Shown one piece after another: positions 1 to 9,213 of a DNA stretch of 64,000 nt. This DNA comes from Isoetes taiwanensis (taxonomy: Eukaryota; Streptophyta; Lycopodiopsida; Isoetales; Isoetaceae). The stretch lies in assembly GCA_021234155.1 (NCBI GenBank), contig JAJEKV010000010.1, forward strand, positions 17,333,418-17,397,417, written 5' to 3'. The first letter of the stretch is position 1. Each line of letters starts with the position of its first letter. The translations under genes and the position numbers were made by a program. The notes beneath the pieces were generated by a model that was not told the DNA's origin, did no database searches, and was given only the letters and a program-made list of their open reading frames with translations.

Positions 1-2
1 TC

Positions 3-221
3 TTCCGACTCCTCCATGAAATCGATCGCGTCCGTGCTGCACCTTCTTCTGGCTTTGACACTGCCCTGGGTGCTCACCTCCAGGCCATCATCCGTCATTA
101 TATCCCTGTCACCCGCCCAGGGTCCCCTTCCACTTCTCATGCATCCACTCATCAATCCTTTCATTCCCTTCCTCACAACCAGCAGGCTGAAACCCTGAAA
201 CTTCACGCCCTCTTTCTCCTG
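3..221 (+). pseudogene. Partial upstream reading frame of unknown protein
   Basis: The third frame is open from the window edge to a stop at 429-431. Up to about 220 it reads like coding sequence, and the 794-codon frame that starts at 269 lies one frame over and has its own upstream stop at 188-190. The residues on either side (NQQAETLKLHALFLL, then a Gln/Ser-rich stretch into the next frame) would read on naturally after a one-base shift near 215-225. This may therefore be the 5' part of the same gene, broken by a frameshift or joined by frameshifting. I do not recognise the family, and the 5' end is off the window. Confidence 0.3.
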
Positions 222-268
222 GTCATGTTCAAAACAATGCCCAACATATTACTGTCTCTTCTTCCTCC

Positions 269-2653
269 ATGGAATCCATGCCTAACACTTCTCATCAAAA
301 TTCTCAGACGTCACAGACCCATCACCAACAGGGCCTTGCACCCCCACCTTCTCGCCAAGTCCTGTATCAATACCAGCAAGATGTCCAAACTGTTGTTCTC
401 AAGCTGCAGGACTCGCAAGAAGTCTTCATGAATGGTGTTCAAGCCTACATGGAGGCCACGAAAGCCGTTCACAGGGATCTCCATGATGCCACCACACAAG
501 TTCAATCTCTGGAAGAAAAACTTCAACAGAAGCACGAGGCTCTTTTACAGGCCCGTGAATCTCTCAAAACTGCGCAAGACCAGACAAGCCTGCTTGCTGA
601 TCAACAGGCTGAGTTGCAGACGCACATTCAGGAATTGTTGGCGCAGATCAAAGAAAAGGATCAACTCCTTGGCGACAAGAATAAAGCCCTTACTGAACTT
701 CACACCATGTACACTGAGCTCTCTCAAAATTACAACACTCAACTTCAAGAGCTCAAAGAGTGCAATGAGCAGCTCCCCTCTCTCCAAGGCCAATTGACCA
801 CGCTGCAAAATCAGGTCACATCTCTTCAGACTCAGCTTACAAAAGCACAGAAGCAAAAATTAATTGATGACACAGAGATTGCCACGCTGCGACTGCATAC
901 TCCTGGGCAATCCTCTTCACAGGGCACGCTTCCTCACAGACGGGTCTGTGATCAATCACGTCTCCTGCTCGAAAAAGAAAATCAGATCCGCGACCTGGAA
1001 CATCAACTCCAGCAAGCTGTTCAATCCGCCGAAGAAGCCCAAAATAAACAAGAGGGCTATATTGAGATAGCTAGCCGCATTCCTGTGGATTTCTCTACTC
1101 CTACCAGTTATCTGGATTACGTGGTTGCCCGACGCCACCTTTTCCTTCTGAAGTGGTATGCGGCAGACGACCAGGTTAATGCCCAGCCACTATGCAGTGC
1201 GGATTTTCTAAGGATCTGGCCGGATCTTTCTGTCGAAGACAAAGGTCTACTCTGTGCTCTTTTGGTCTTTGATCTAATCAACTGTGAGGATCCTGATTTG
1301 GTCATCTTCCGAGTTGTTAAGCCGATGGCCTATATTTTTCATGATTTTTATCTGGCTGATTCACAAGACAAATTCAGAGATGAGGAACATCGCATTTTTC
1401 AAGGCAACCCTCATGCTCACTGGTTGTTATTGGACACCAACCCGTATTTACAGGATCATGATAAGTCTCACACTCTTGGACAAGAGTACATGCCTGAGCT
1501 TGCTCATCACTTACCTCTGTGGCAAGTAGAAACGCTGGAACAGGTGCGGAAGAATTTAGCACATCCGGAGGATCTTCAGTTTGCCCAAATTTATATGCAG
1601 CACTTGGGAGGCTACAATCAACTGCGTGGCCTTCTGGAAAGCAAGACCATACCCACGGGCTGGGTTAATCCTCCTGTCTATACTCAGCTCTCTGCTTCAG
1701 ATTGGGACCAGTGGTGCCGTGCTCTTGATCAAGACCTTGTTCGTGAATTTAGGGAGCAGGCTCAGCAGCCCACGCCCACGGGCATGGCTAACTCTCCATA
1801 TGCTTCATTAGGTGTACCTCCACGCCCAAGGTTTCTCACCTCTGATTGGCATCTTCCTTTTTGGACCAAGGTCCTGGACGGCCACGCTGGGTGGACTCCT
1901 CCTCAGATTTCCACGGACCTCCGCTGGGATCCGCGTTTTGTTCGACGCTCCAATTGGGAGAATGGTGCCACCTTGGACCACACAGAAAATTGGATCTACA
2001 TCCCGAATGAGCATGGATGGCAGACGCCAAGTCATGCAGTACACGGTCTTGATACCTTTTTGACAAATGCTGCCACCTCCCCGGATCCTTCAGTTCATCG
2101 ACAAGCAGGCTTCTGTGCTGCTTTAAAGTGTCTTCTGATAAGCTCTCTCAATCGCCAGCGCCCAATCTTTTATTGCAACCCGAATGCCAGCGTCAGTGCC
2201 TTCGGACTCCAGACCTGCCTTCTCATGGAATGCCAGTTTGTACCTGCGGAAGCACACACTGCCCTTGAAGACATGGTACGCTCAGGATTTCTCATTGACG
2301 CTCATCCTGCCATAGGTCTCAACACTCCTGCAGCTCTTCAGACATGCCAAGATCTCATTGGCAACTATCATAATGGCCCTCGCCCTCATACTCGTGAGGA
2401 TGAATTTCAGACTGCTGGGTTTCCGCCATCAGAAACACTTCCCCCTTTTCTTCACCCTGAGTGTCGTTTGGTGGGGGGGAGTATTAGTCCTGTACGTCCG
2501 AATACAGGACTATTCATGCACACGACGGACCAGGTCAAGGCCAAGGATCCACAGTCAGGTCAGACGTCAAAGGCCCCGCAGAAGCCCAAGCCGCCAGCCA
2601 AACAGCAGACCACGAAGGCCACGGGCACGAAGAGGTCGAGGACAGACAAGTGA
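269..2653 (+). CDS. 794-residue coiled-coil protein, unknown, probably retroelement-associated
   Basis: A clean frame of 794 codons, more GC-rich than the surrounding AT-rich DNA. Residues 1-35 are Ser/Gln/His-rich. About residues 70-265 form a long heptad-like coiled coil rich in Gln, Leu, Glu and Lys. Residues about 265-715 look globular, with many Trp, Pro and His (for example WVNPPVYTQLSASDWDQW). The last 45 residues are a basic Lys/Pro/Gln/Thr tail. I recognise no catalytic motif and no known family. Its 3' end runs into a purine-rich tract and LTR-like DNA, which suggests an extra ORF (gag-like or accessory) of an LTR retroelement. A lineage-specific host gene is the alternative. The Met at 269 is the first in frame; an N-terminal extension through an upstream frameshift is possible. 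Confidence 0.5.
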   Translation: MESMPNTSHQNSQTSQTHHQQGLAPPPSRQVLYQYQQDVQTVVLKLQDSQEVFMNGVQAYMEATKAVHRDLHDATTQVQSLEEKLQQKHEALLQARESLKTAQDQTSLLADQQAELQTHIQELLAQIKEKDQLLGDKNKALTELHTMYTELSQNYNTQLQELKECNEQLPSLQGQLTTLQNQVTSLQTQLTKAQKQKLIDDTEIATLRLHTPGQSSSQGTLPHRRVCDQSRLLLEKENQIRDLEHQLQQAVQSAEEAQNKQEGYIEIASRIPVDFSTPTSYLDYVVARRHLFLLKWYAADDQVNAQPLCSADFLRIWPDLSVEDKGLLCALLVFDLINCEDPDLVIFRVVKPMAYIFHDFYLADSQDKFRDEEHRIFQGNPHAHWLLLDTNPYLQDHDKSHTLGQEYMPELAHHLPLWQVETLEQVRKNLAHPEDLQFAQIYMQHLGGYNQLRGLLESKTIPTGWVNPPVYTQLSASDWDQWCRALDQDLVREFREQAQQPTPTGMANSPYASLGVPPRPRFLTSDWHLPFWTKVLDGHAGWTPPQISTDLRWDPRFVRRSNWENGATLDHTENWIYIPNEHGWQTPSHAVHGLDTFLTNAATSPDPSVHRQAGFCAALKCLLISSLNRQRPIFYCNPNASVSAFGLQTCLLMECQFVPAEAHTALEDMVRSGFLIDAHPAIGLNTPAALQTCQDLIGNYHNGPRPHTREDEFQTAGFPPSETLPPFLHPECRLVGGSISPVRPNTGLFMHTTDQVKAKDPQSGQTSKAPQKPKPPAKQQTTKATGTKRSRTDK

Positions 2654-2908
2654 CGGGCCGTCACCGCCAGTGTCAGCGTCAGCGTGACTTCAGGCACCTC
2701 AAGAGGCACCGCCAGCATCCCTGCAAATCAGGCCTCCTTCTAGGGGTCGGCACCGAGATCTGACAGAGTATCTATATTGGGCCAAAGGCCATTGTACTAT
2801 ATATATGAGCAGATCTAGCCTTCACCGGCTGGATGAGTTTTTGGTCTTATCTGACTTCTGCCTTCTCTCAATTGCGAGAGCTCATGTATCACAATTGATA
2901 TCAAAGAG
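2470..2908 (+). repeat. Possible LTR-like sequence after the 794-aa ORF
   Basis: A purine tract (GGTGGGGGGGAG, 2470-2481) resembles a polypurine tract. A TATA-like run lies at 2798-2806. TTGATATCAAAGAG at 2895-2908 resembles a decayed initiator-Met tRNA primer-binding site (canonical TGGTATCAGAGC). Together they fit an LTR with flanking priming sites. No matching second LTR is in the window, so the ends are not defined. Confidence 0.3.
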
Positions 2909-3089
2909 TTTTGTTCTCTTCATTGTGTTCTTCATTGTTTTTCTTGTTTTTTCTCTTTTCTCTTCCTTAGTTTCTTTTGCAAATCCCGCGTGACACAGCT
3001 ACCGGATTCTCCTGTTTGATCCACGGGTCCTCACAGAGGGCTGTCTTGCAGGAGTTCCTGAACCCAGACCCCAAACAAGGTACAAGCTA

Positions 3090-3325
3090 TTTCAAAGCTT
3101 TCTGGTGTTCGTGGGATTAGTAGAGCGGAAGTTTGTCATTTGGCGGGACTTCTTGGGTGTTGTAGATGGTGATGGTCGGTTTGTACAGCAGTAGAGTTGC
3201 AGTTTTTTCTGTGACTTTGTTGTGGAGTGTCGAGGTATCGCTGTCTCTTTGGGGCAGTTCTCCTTCCTCCTCACTTGCTTTGTAACATTACCATTCTTTT
3301 AATATATTGATGCCAAAAAAAAAAA
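3090..3325 (+). repeat. Possible LINE 3' end with short poly(A)
   Basis: TG-rich, non-coding sequence ends in an AATATATTGATGCC-like stretch followed by 11 A (3315-3325). This matches the style of plant L1 3' ends. No coding part remains, so the call is weak. Confidence 0.22.
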
Positions 3326-3339
3326 CGTGAGTACCATAA

Positions 3340-5195
3340 AATAGGGGATGAAGAATCAGGTTTATGGATGACTAAACCGTGCTAAAATCTAGCACCATCC
3401 GGCATGGTCGATGGCCATCTGGCAGTGAGGATGCAGTACCAGGTGTGGATTTGATCCCTGGGCAAGCCTATAAAAGCAGAAGGAGTAGCCGGATGGGCTA
3501 AAGGAGGAGGAAAGAGAATCGGTTGGGGTTGATCGAATTGGAAGCGGAGCAAGAAAACAAGGGTCCAAAGCCAAAGCTCAGGTGGGGATTTGATCTATGT
3601 ATTGATTTTTCGGCCTGATTGGGGACGGATTATGTAGAGCAGTTCTTCTAAGCATAGACGTCATCGGCCTGTGTGCCAAACCCCAGTCTAGAGATAAAAC
3701 TCTTCTTGGAATCCTTCTTGTAAATTGCTTGTCAATCTAAAACCCGTACCCTGACTGAATTCGACCATCCGATCCTGTGAACCTAAGCTTGCTTTGGTCT
3801 GCTGTAAATATTCCTTCTGTCTGCCTATTGCCTCTGCCTTGGTAAAGTTTATAGTTCTGTCTTCTTCCTCTGATTCTTACCGGAGATTGTCTTTGCACTC
3901 TTAATGCATTTTGGGAATGAACCCTTACCTGGGGCGAGGCCTCAGATCCAGTCGGCCAGGACAAAAAGGGCTGCTGTTGGCCGGCCATGAGTCTGTTATA
4001 GTCCTTTTTCTGATTTCTATTGAAGGGGGATATCAGGGTCCGGTATCCCCAGACCTTTAAAAACCTTATTTTAAAGTTAAAGTTTAAACCTTAAGTTGTT
4101 GTAAAGTTAAACCTTAAAACCCTTAAGTGTTCTTATCAATTGTAGTTACCTTCTACCAACCGCTAGGTAAACATACCCTATGAGCCCAAGATTCCATTGA
4201 ATGTTGTTGCCGTTCCGTAGTAGGGAAGAGTATCTGCCTGGCTAGTGTATAATGTGGGATGTTTATGCGTGCATTAAAGATTGCTCTATAAGTATGAATA
4301 GGGTATGGGGCACCTTATGGAATTGCATTATGTATCTAAGATGATATTATGTTTATGGTGCACTTGAATCAAAGAATGTTGTGCACTTGCATGCAACGGC
4401 CCACCTTCGGAGGGGTGGGGTGGCCGTGTAACTCCGCATCTGTGCCAGATGGCCTGACGGATGAGTTGAACCCTGTACGTATGGAGAGAGTGGTCTCCTT
4501 GGGGTTGCCACCCAAGGATTACGCTTGGCATGTAGTATGCATGGAAAATGGTAATTATAGAATGTGCTAACCTTGCAGGGGAGTATCAACGTAACAGGTA
4601 ACTCACGTATTATTGTTATGCATGAATGTGAAGATCCCAATGTCCCTCCCCACTTAGTCCTTGTGGACTAACCCCAGATGTTTGTTGTTATGTAAGATGA
4701 CACGTCCTGAAGCCACCATTGTGTTGGACCTAGACTCTTTTGTTACCTGGTGGTTCAACGAGACGGAGGCTGAACCTGCTTTAATGTCTAAGGAAAGAGT
4801 TTACGAGATCTTAATGGCATTGTTCAGGGAGTTGTATTATGCGCAAAGGCAACCCCAAATTGAGGCCCAAGACCCGGACACGGATGGAAAGTCCTCCAGG
4901 GGTAGCTCTGGTGACTCCTCCTCGGTCACTTCCGAGGAGGGGGAAGATCAAAGGGCCAATTAAGCATGGGTGACGGGGTTGGCCTGGGTTTTTGTATATT
5001 ATGGGTGTGTATTGTGATATGGGTGCAATGCGAACTCTTCTTTATATATGTGGCCGTGGGCCTTATGTAAATGACTTGATTGTAACCAAAGCTTTATGAA
5101 TAAGAGGTTCTTGATTGTAAAGTTCATGATTATATGATGGTCTATAACTGAATTATTTAGTGCAACGGCCTAGGCCAAGGGGCTAGGTCCGTTTC
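3340..5195 (+). repeat. LTR-retroelement-like non-coding DNA
   Basis: This stretch has a TATA-like box (TATAAAAG, about 3469-3476). Several short hairpin-forming segments lie at 4393-4525, including CCTTGGG/CCCAAGG and GGAGA/TCTCC. Further on is TAGTCC-TTGT-GGACTA near 4658-4673, then AT-rich sequence resembling an LTR polyadenylation region (about 4980-5130). The arrangement is reminiscent of plant LTR elements, but I see no paired LTR and no pol gene. One small ORF (4697-4963) lies inside. The function is inferred from style only. Confidence 0.25.
4697..4963 (+). CDS. Small acidic Ser/Glu-rich hypothetical protein
   Basis: The frame opens at 4661, but the Met at 4697 (MTRPEATIVLDLDSF) looks like the better start and gives 88 residues. 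The N-terminal 50 residues are hydrophobic and acidic mixed (SFVTWWFNETEAEP). The C-terminal 35 are a disordered, acidic Ser/Asp/Glu tract (SSRGSSGDSSSVTSEEGEDQ). No family is recognised. It sits inside LTR-like DNA, so it may be a chance frame or a small retroelement ORF. Confidence 0.22.
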   Translation: MTRPEATIVLDLDSFVTWWFNETEAEPALMSKERVYEILMALFRELYYAQRQPQIEAQDPDTDGKSSRGSSGDSSSVTSEEGEDQRAN

Positions 5196-5197
5196 AG

Positions 5198-5858
5198 TAG
5201 TTGTGCTATATGGGTGTGAAGTATGGGGACCGGGGTTGTCATTGGAGCTATATGGCAAAAAATCGAAAAAGTGCAAAAGAAATTCCTACATGCTGAACTT
5301 GGGGTTAAAATCCAAACTCCCTACGAAATAATGCTAGCGGAATGTGGTATGATGCCACTAGAATGTGAGGCTTTATGCCAATTTCTAACGTACCTGAGCA
5401 AAGTGGGTGGTCTTGAGGAAGACAGTCTCCCTCACTTGGCTTTGAAGGGGTCTTTTGATCGAGGTTGGTATGCAGAGGGTATGGTGTGGTTAAGGAAATG
5501 GGGGCTTTGCATTGAGGGTCTTGAACGGAATAAGAGTAGGATCAGGGAATGTATTGAGGAGATGACCATGAACCGGATCTGGTCTAGACCAGGCACAAAG
5601 ATGCTGCATTACAGGGAGCAGATGAACCCTATGTTGCGTGAGATGAAATATCTCAATGACAATCTCTCTATGAAGAAAAGACATGTTATATGCAGAATGA
5701 GGCTGAGGTTTGTCCCACTGAGGTGGAACAAGGACCGGAGCTTGAGTCAGCAATACCTTCAGTTTCTGAAATGCTGCATCCGCTTGGGAATTCTAAGCTC
5801 AAGAGGATTCATCACCTGTGAGTTTATGTATGGGATCTGCTATGGCAGCGAGTCCTAG
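5198..5858 (+). pseudogene. 5'-truncated LINE, RT C-terminal region
   Basis: The translation matches the C-terminal part of the LINE ORF2 at 19910-23166. It starts with VVLYGCEVWGPG (ORF2: VMLYGCPVWAPG), then KVQKKFLHAELGVKIQTPYE (ORF2: RVQKQFLAFELGVKIQTPYK), then the region after it. The reading frame shifts near 5240-5262. The 3' side stops near 5790, where gypsy sequence begins on the other strand. It is therefore a dead, 5'-truncated copy of a related but diverged LINE family, cut or overrun by the gypsy fragment. Confidence 0.75.
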
Positions 5859-7218
5859 AATGAAGGTTGCATAATAACTTACCTTGCGCAAAAATGAGCG
5901 TATCTCCTTAATATTAGAAGGTGGATGAGCCTTGAGCACAGAACTAATCTTTGCAGGGTCGGTGGTGATGCCTTCTTTGCTGACGACATGGCCAAGAAGA
6001 ACACCTGAAGTGACACAAAAGTTGCATTTTTTAGGGTTTAAACTGATGCCTGATTCATCACACTTTTGGAAAACAAGTTCCAATTTGTCAAGATACTCGT
6101 CCATGGAGCTATATGCAGAAAAAACATCCTAAAAAATTTGAAGAAAGGCATTACCTTTCATGTAATCTTGAAAACGGAGAGCATGATGCGTTGAAACGTG
6201 GATGGAGAATTGGATAAACTAAAAGGTATCACTTTGTAGGCAAAAGTGCCCTATGGCTTGGTGAAAGTGGTTTTCAATTGATCCTCTGCTTTAATAGAGA
6301 TTTAATTGTACCCCGAAAAACCATCCATGAAGGAGTACATTTCATGGCCAGCTACCTCTTCAAGAACTTGATCTGTGAAGGGTAGGGGGAAATGATCCCT
6401 TTCCGTGGCCTGATTTAATTTCCTGTAATCTACACAAACTCTGATCTTACCATTGTGCTTAAGAGCAATGACAATTGGGCTCACCCACTCGGAATGTTTG
6501 ACCTCGTAAATCAAGCCAGCGGCTAGAAGTTTATCAATTTCGCCTTGACGCGGTCACGATAATTGGGGTTGAACCTGTACTGTCGTTGCTAGATTGGACG
6601 TGCATCGAGTTTAGTAAGAATGGTCAGTTCCCCCAATTCTTTCTTAATACCTCTTAAATCTTTGTAGCTCCATGCAAAGATGTGTTTGAATTTCTTAAAG
6701 AGGCTGATAGCACGAGCTTTATAAGGGTGTGGAAGACTGGCAACCAACCTGGCAGGTTGGTTATCTCCAAGATCAATGACTTCAACTTCTGGAGTTTGAA
6801 TATGCGGGACAACGTCAGTGTCTGTGATAGTGTGTGCTGGAGGTTGGAAGACCACGGGTGGTGCAATACTTTGAGTAGTGAAAAAAAGAAGTTGTTAAGA
6901 AGCATCAATCAGTGGTTGCTTCATAACGGCAGCAACATCAATAGTATCATGAGAAGTGTCTTCTTCAGGAAAAATATTGACACGCTGGATCCTGTTACAG
7001 GGTGCCAGATAAGGATCGAGCAAGGCAGCGACCGCGTGGTCCTGATTGAGAGTCATATCACCCCACGGGTCGGCATATTCAGGATATGAAGACAGAAGGA
7101 GGCCTGTTGGAGGAGCCTGGACCTGATAAGTATTTTGAGGCTCTTCAGAATCACTGTCAGAGAGAGAAGGTTCTGCGTGTTCGACCGATTTTGTCTTATT
7201 AACATTGATTTCGGACAA
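5799..7218 (-). pseudogene. Ty3/gypsy pol fragment (protease-RT linker and RT)
   Basis: Read on the minus strand from 7218 down, there is an acidic linker frame (7218-6895). Next comes FAWSYKDLRGI within 6855-6589, then RT fingers and palm WVSPIVIALKHNGKIRVCVDY (6514-6302), and then the RT thumb side NPKKCNFCVTSGVLLGHVV (6104-5799). These are textbook Ty3/gypsy RT blocks. They lie in different frames, and the catalytic box is broken: it reads F-stop-D-V, with TAG at 6129-6131, where the family has [YF]xDD. RNase H and integrase are missing. It is an inactive fragment that abuts the LINE piece at 5800. Confidence 0.88.
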
Positions 7219-7219
7219 T

Positions 7220-7536
7220 TATCTAGTACACTTATATGGATTTGACTAATAGTATGAAAAGGAGAATGATGGCGGTGAAGGCAGTTCACAAGATTCAAAA
7301 AATACAGACAAGATGATTAAACTATATTATGTTGTTTAGTGTGTTAAACTTGCTTGCCATGGTGGCATTTACAATGTTGAACCTTGTTTTCAATGAATGA
7401 AAAGTCTTTTTCTCCACCACCACGTTTGTTTTAATTTTGAAATAATTTTAAAATTAAAATCATTGGTTAATGGAAATGCAAGTGTGATTACATTTTTATC
7501 ATAAAGTTTGTTGTTTCATAAGGTGCAATAACACAT

Positions 7537-7538
<2 letters not shown>
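7220..7538. other. Intergenic AT-rich stretch
   Basis: AT-rich DNA between the gypsy fragment and the T run. I see no coding frame, RNA gene or clear repeat boundary in it. Confidence 0.4.
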
Positions 7539-7576
<38 letters not shown>

Positions 7577-8023
7577 AAGAAAGGGAAGATTTATATTAAT
7601 CATGAGAGATTACATAAAGTGGAGTAGGGGATAGTAAAAATCCCTACTTGGAGATTAGCCTTCTGCCTCAGAAGGAATACATGAAAGGAGTCCTCAAGAA
7701 CTGCAAAAAGGAAGTATTTATATCTGAACAATCTTGGGAGATAGGAGGCTCAGATGGTTGTGTGGGGGGAGGTGAAGGGAGGCGAGACGGGATTTGGGGG
7801 GGAGGGAGGTGGTGGTCGGTGGCAAAATGTGATGGAAGGGGGTGAAAGGAATGGAAGGGGGGATAACCTGCTGCAACGGGGGAGTGACAAAAGCATCCTC
7901 GACATGTCCTTGACTATCTGTAGGGTGTGCAAGCCAAAGAATCTGTGACCATTCAGGGGCAAAAGCATACAACCAAACTGGGGGAGTTTTCTGAACCAAT
8001 TCTTCACCCTTTTCGACATTCAC
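7539..8023 (-). mobile_element. LINE 3' fragment with 37-base poly(T) (minus strand)
   Basis: A run of 37 T (7539-7575) on the plus strand is the poly(A) tail of an element lying on the minus strand. It is followed by GAAGAAAGGGAAGATTTATA, the reverse of a polyadenylation-type LINE 3' end. A second copy of this style of tail occurs at 39207. An open frame on the minus strand (8023-7718) may be residual coding sequence but has no recognisable domain. The long, unbroken tail suggests a fairly recent insertion. The 5' limit is uncertain. Confidence 0.5.
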
Positions 8024-8694
8024 ATAAAAGTATGTGAACTATGTGACCTAAAGTATGTGAAATTTGGTCACAATGTTTTGATGATTGTGTGAAACTAAAT
8101 TGATTCAAAGTTAATAATTTTCTAGTGATCAAGTATGTTAAATAATTGTACAAAAATCGACAAAATATAGCTATTAGATGGCAACAAATATGCTGAAATG
8201 TCAACAAAACATATAGGCAGTCTTGGTTTTTAGATTGCCACAAATATGTCAAAAAATGAACCTACATTGCAATTGTGTTGCTCGAGTGCCAAAAAATATT
8301 GACAAGATAATGCAAGAAACTCCTTAGAAAGTTTGCTGCTACTTTGACAATATACCGAAATATAATTCATACAAAAGTAGTAAAAATGTTGATGCGATAT
8401 TTGCCATTTGTGTGTTGCAACATGGTTACAAATAGCTATTATGTCACCCATTGTGGCACATGATCAAGGCAAAAGGCTGATGCAATGGTTGTCACTCAGG
8501 TGACAACTTTGTGGCAAATGATCGCGTCATGTACATCGTCAAGAATTTGACAAGAATGGGAGTTTTGAAGGTTCTATTTGTGTCAACAACTTTGACATTA
8601 TACTTGACAAAACAAGCACCCATCTCTTGTAGTGATAAGATTGACTGCATTGTAAAAATGATTTGCAGGAAGGGGAAATTTTGCATTCACAAAA
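8024..8694. other. Intergenic AT-rich stretch with short hairpin
   Basis: No gene is recognised. A short inverted repeat, GTTGTCAC-TCA-GGTGACAAC, lies near 8489-8508. Confidence 0.35.
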
Positions 8695-9003
8695 ATGGCA
8701 GGAGATGATTCCTCCCCTGCACAACAGTCTTCCGCATCGCAATTTTCCCCTGCTTTGAGGTTAAACCCATCACAACGTGGAAATTCCACATCAAACACTT
8801 CTACTACGTTACCACAGAAAGGAAGCTCACCTACCAAAGTCGCGCCTACACGGCGCTCCCGGATTCTGCAGGTCAGGGGGAAGCAAGAATGGCTTCCCCC
8901 CTACATCACATCTTATGAGGATAAAAAATCTACGTGCAGAACACGAACCCTATTGATCCACAACAAGAATCGATCTGCAGGAAACATTGCATGCGAACTC
9001 TGA
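8695..9003 (+). CDS. Hypothetical 102-residue Ser/Pro/Thr-rich protein
   Basis: Begins MAGDDSSPAQQSSASQFSPA and is Ser/Thr/Gln/Pro-rich for 55 residues. It then has a more conserved-looking stretch (PTRRSRILQVRGKQEWLPPY) and a basic end. The composition looks like the disordered N-terminus of a longer protein, perhaps a first exon. The Helitron inserted 210 bases downstream may separate it from the rest. No family is recognised; a chance ORF is possible. Confidence 0.28.
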   Translation: MAGDDSSPAQQSSASQFSPALRLNPSQRGNSTSNTSTTLPQKGSSPTKVAPTRRSRILQVRGKQEWLPPYITSYEDKKSTCRTRTLLIHNKNRSAGNIACEL

Positions 9004-9213
9004 ACTCTCAGATCGAAGCATATTCCATCCATCTCAGTTTAGAAATTATACCAAGTTCTTGTAATCTCATTTCTGTAGGCTATGACTTACATTATGGCCC
9101 ACAAAATGTTCCATACGATGGCCTAGAGAGAAAAGCAAGAGAAGCACATAAATGAATACAATGAAGAAAAACAATGTAAAATAAAGAAATATACTGTTCT
9201 TCAATTACCCTTA

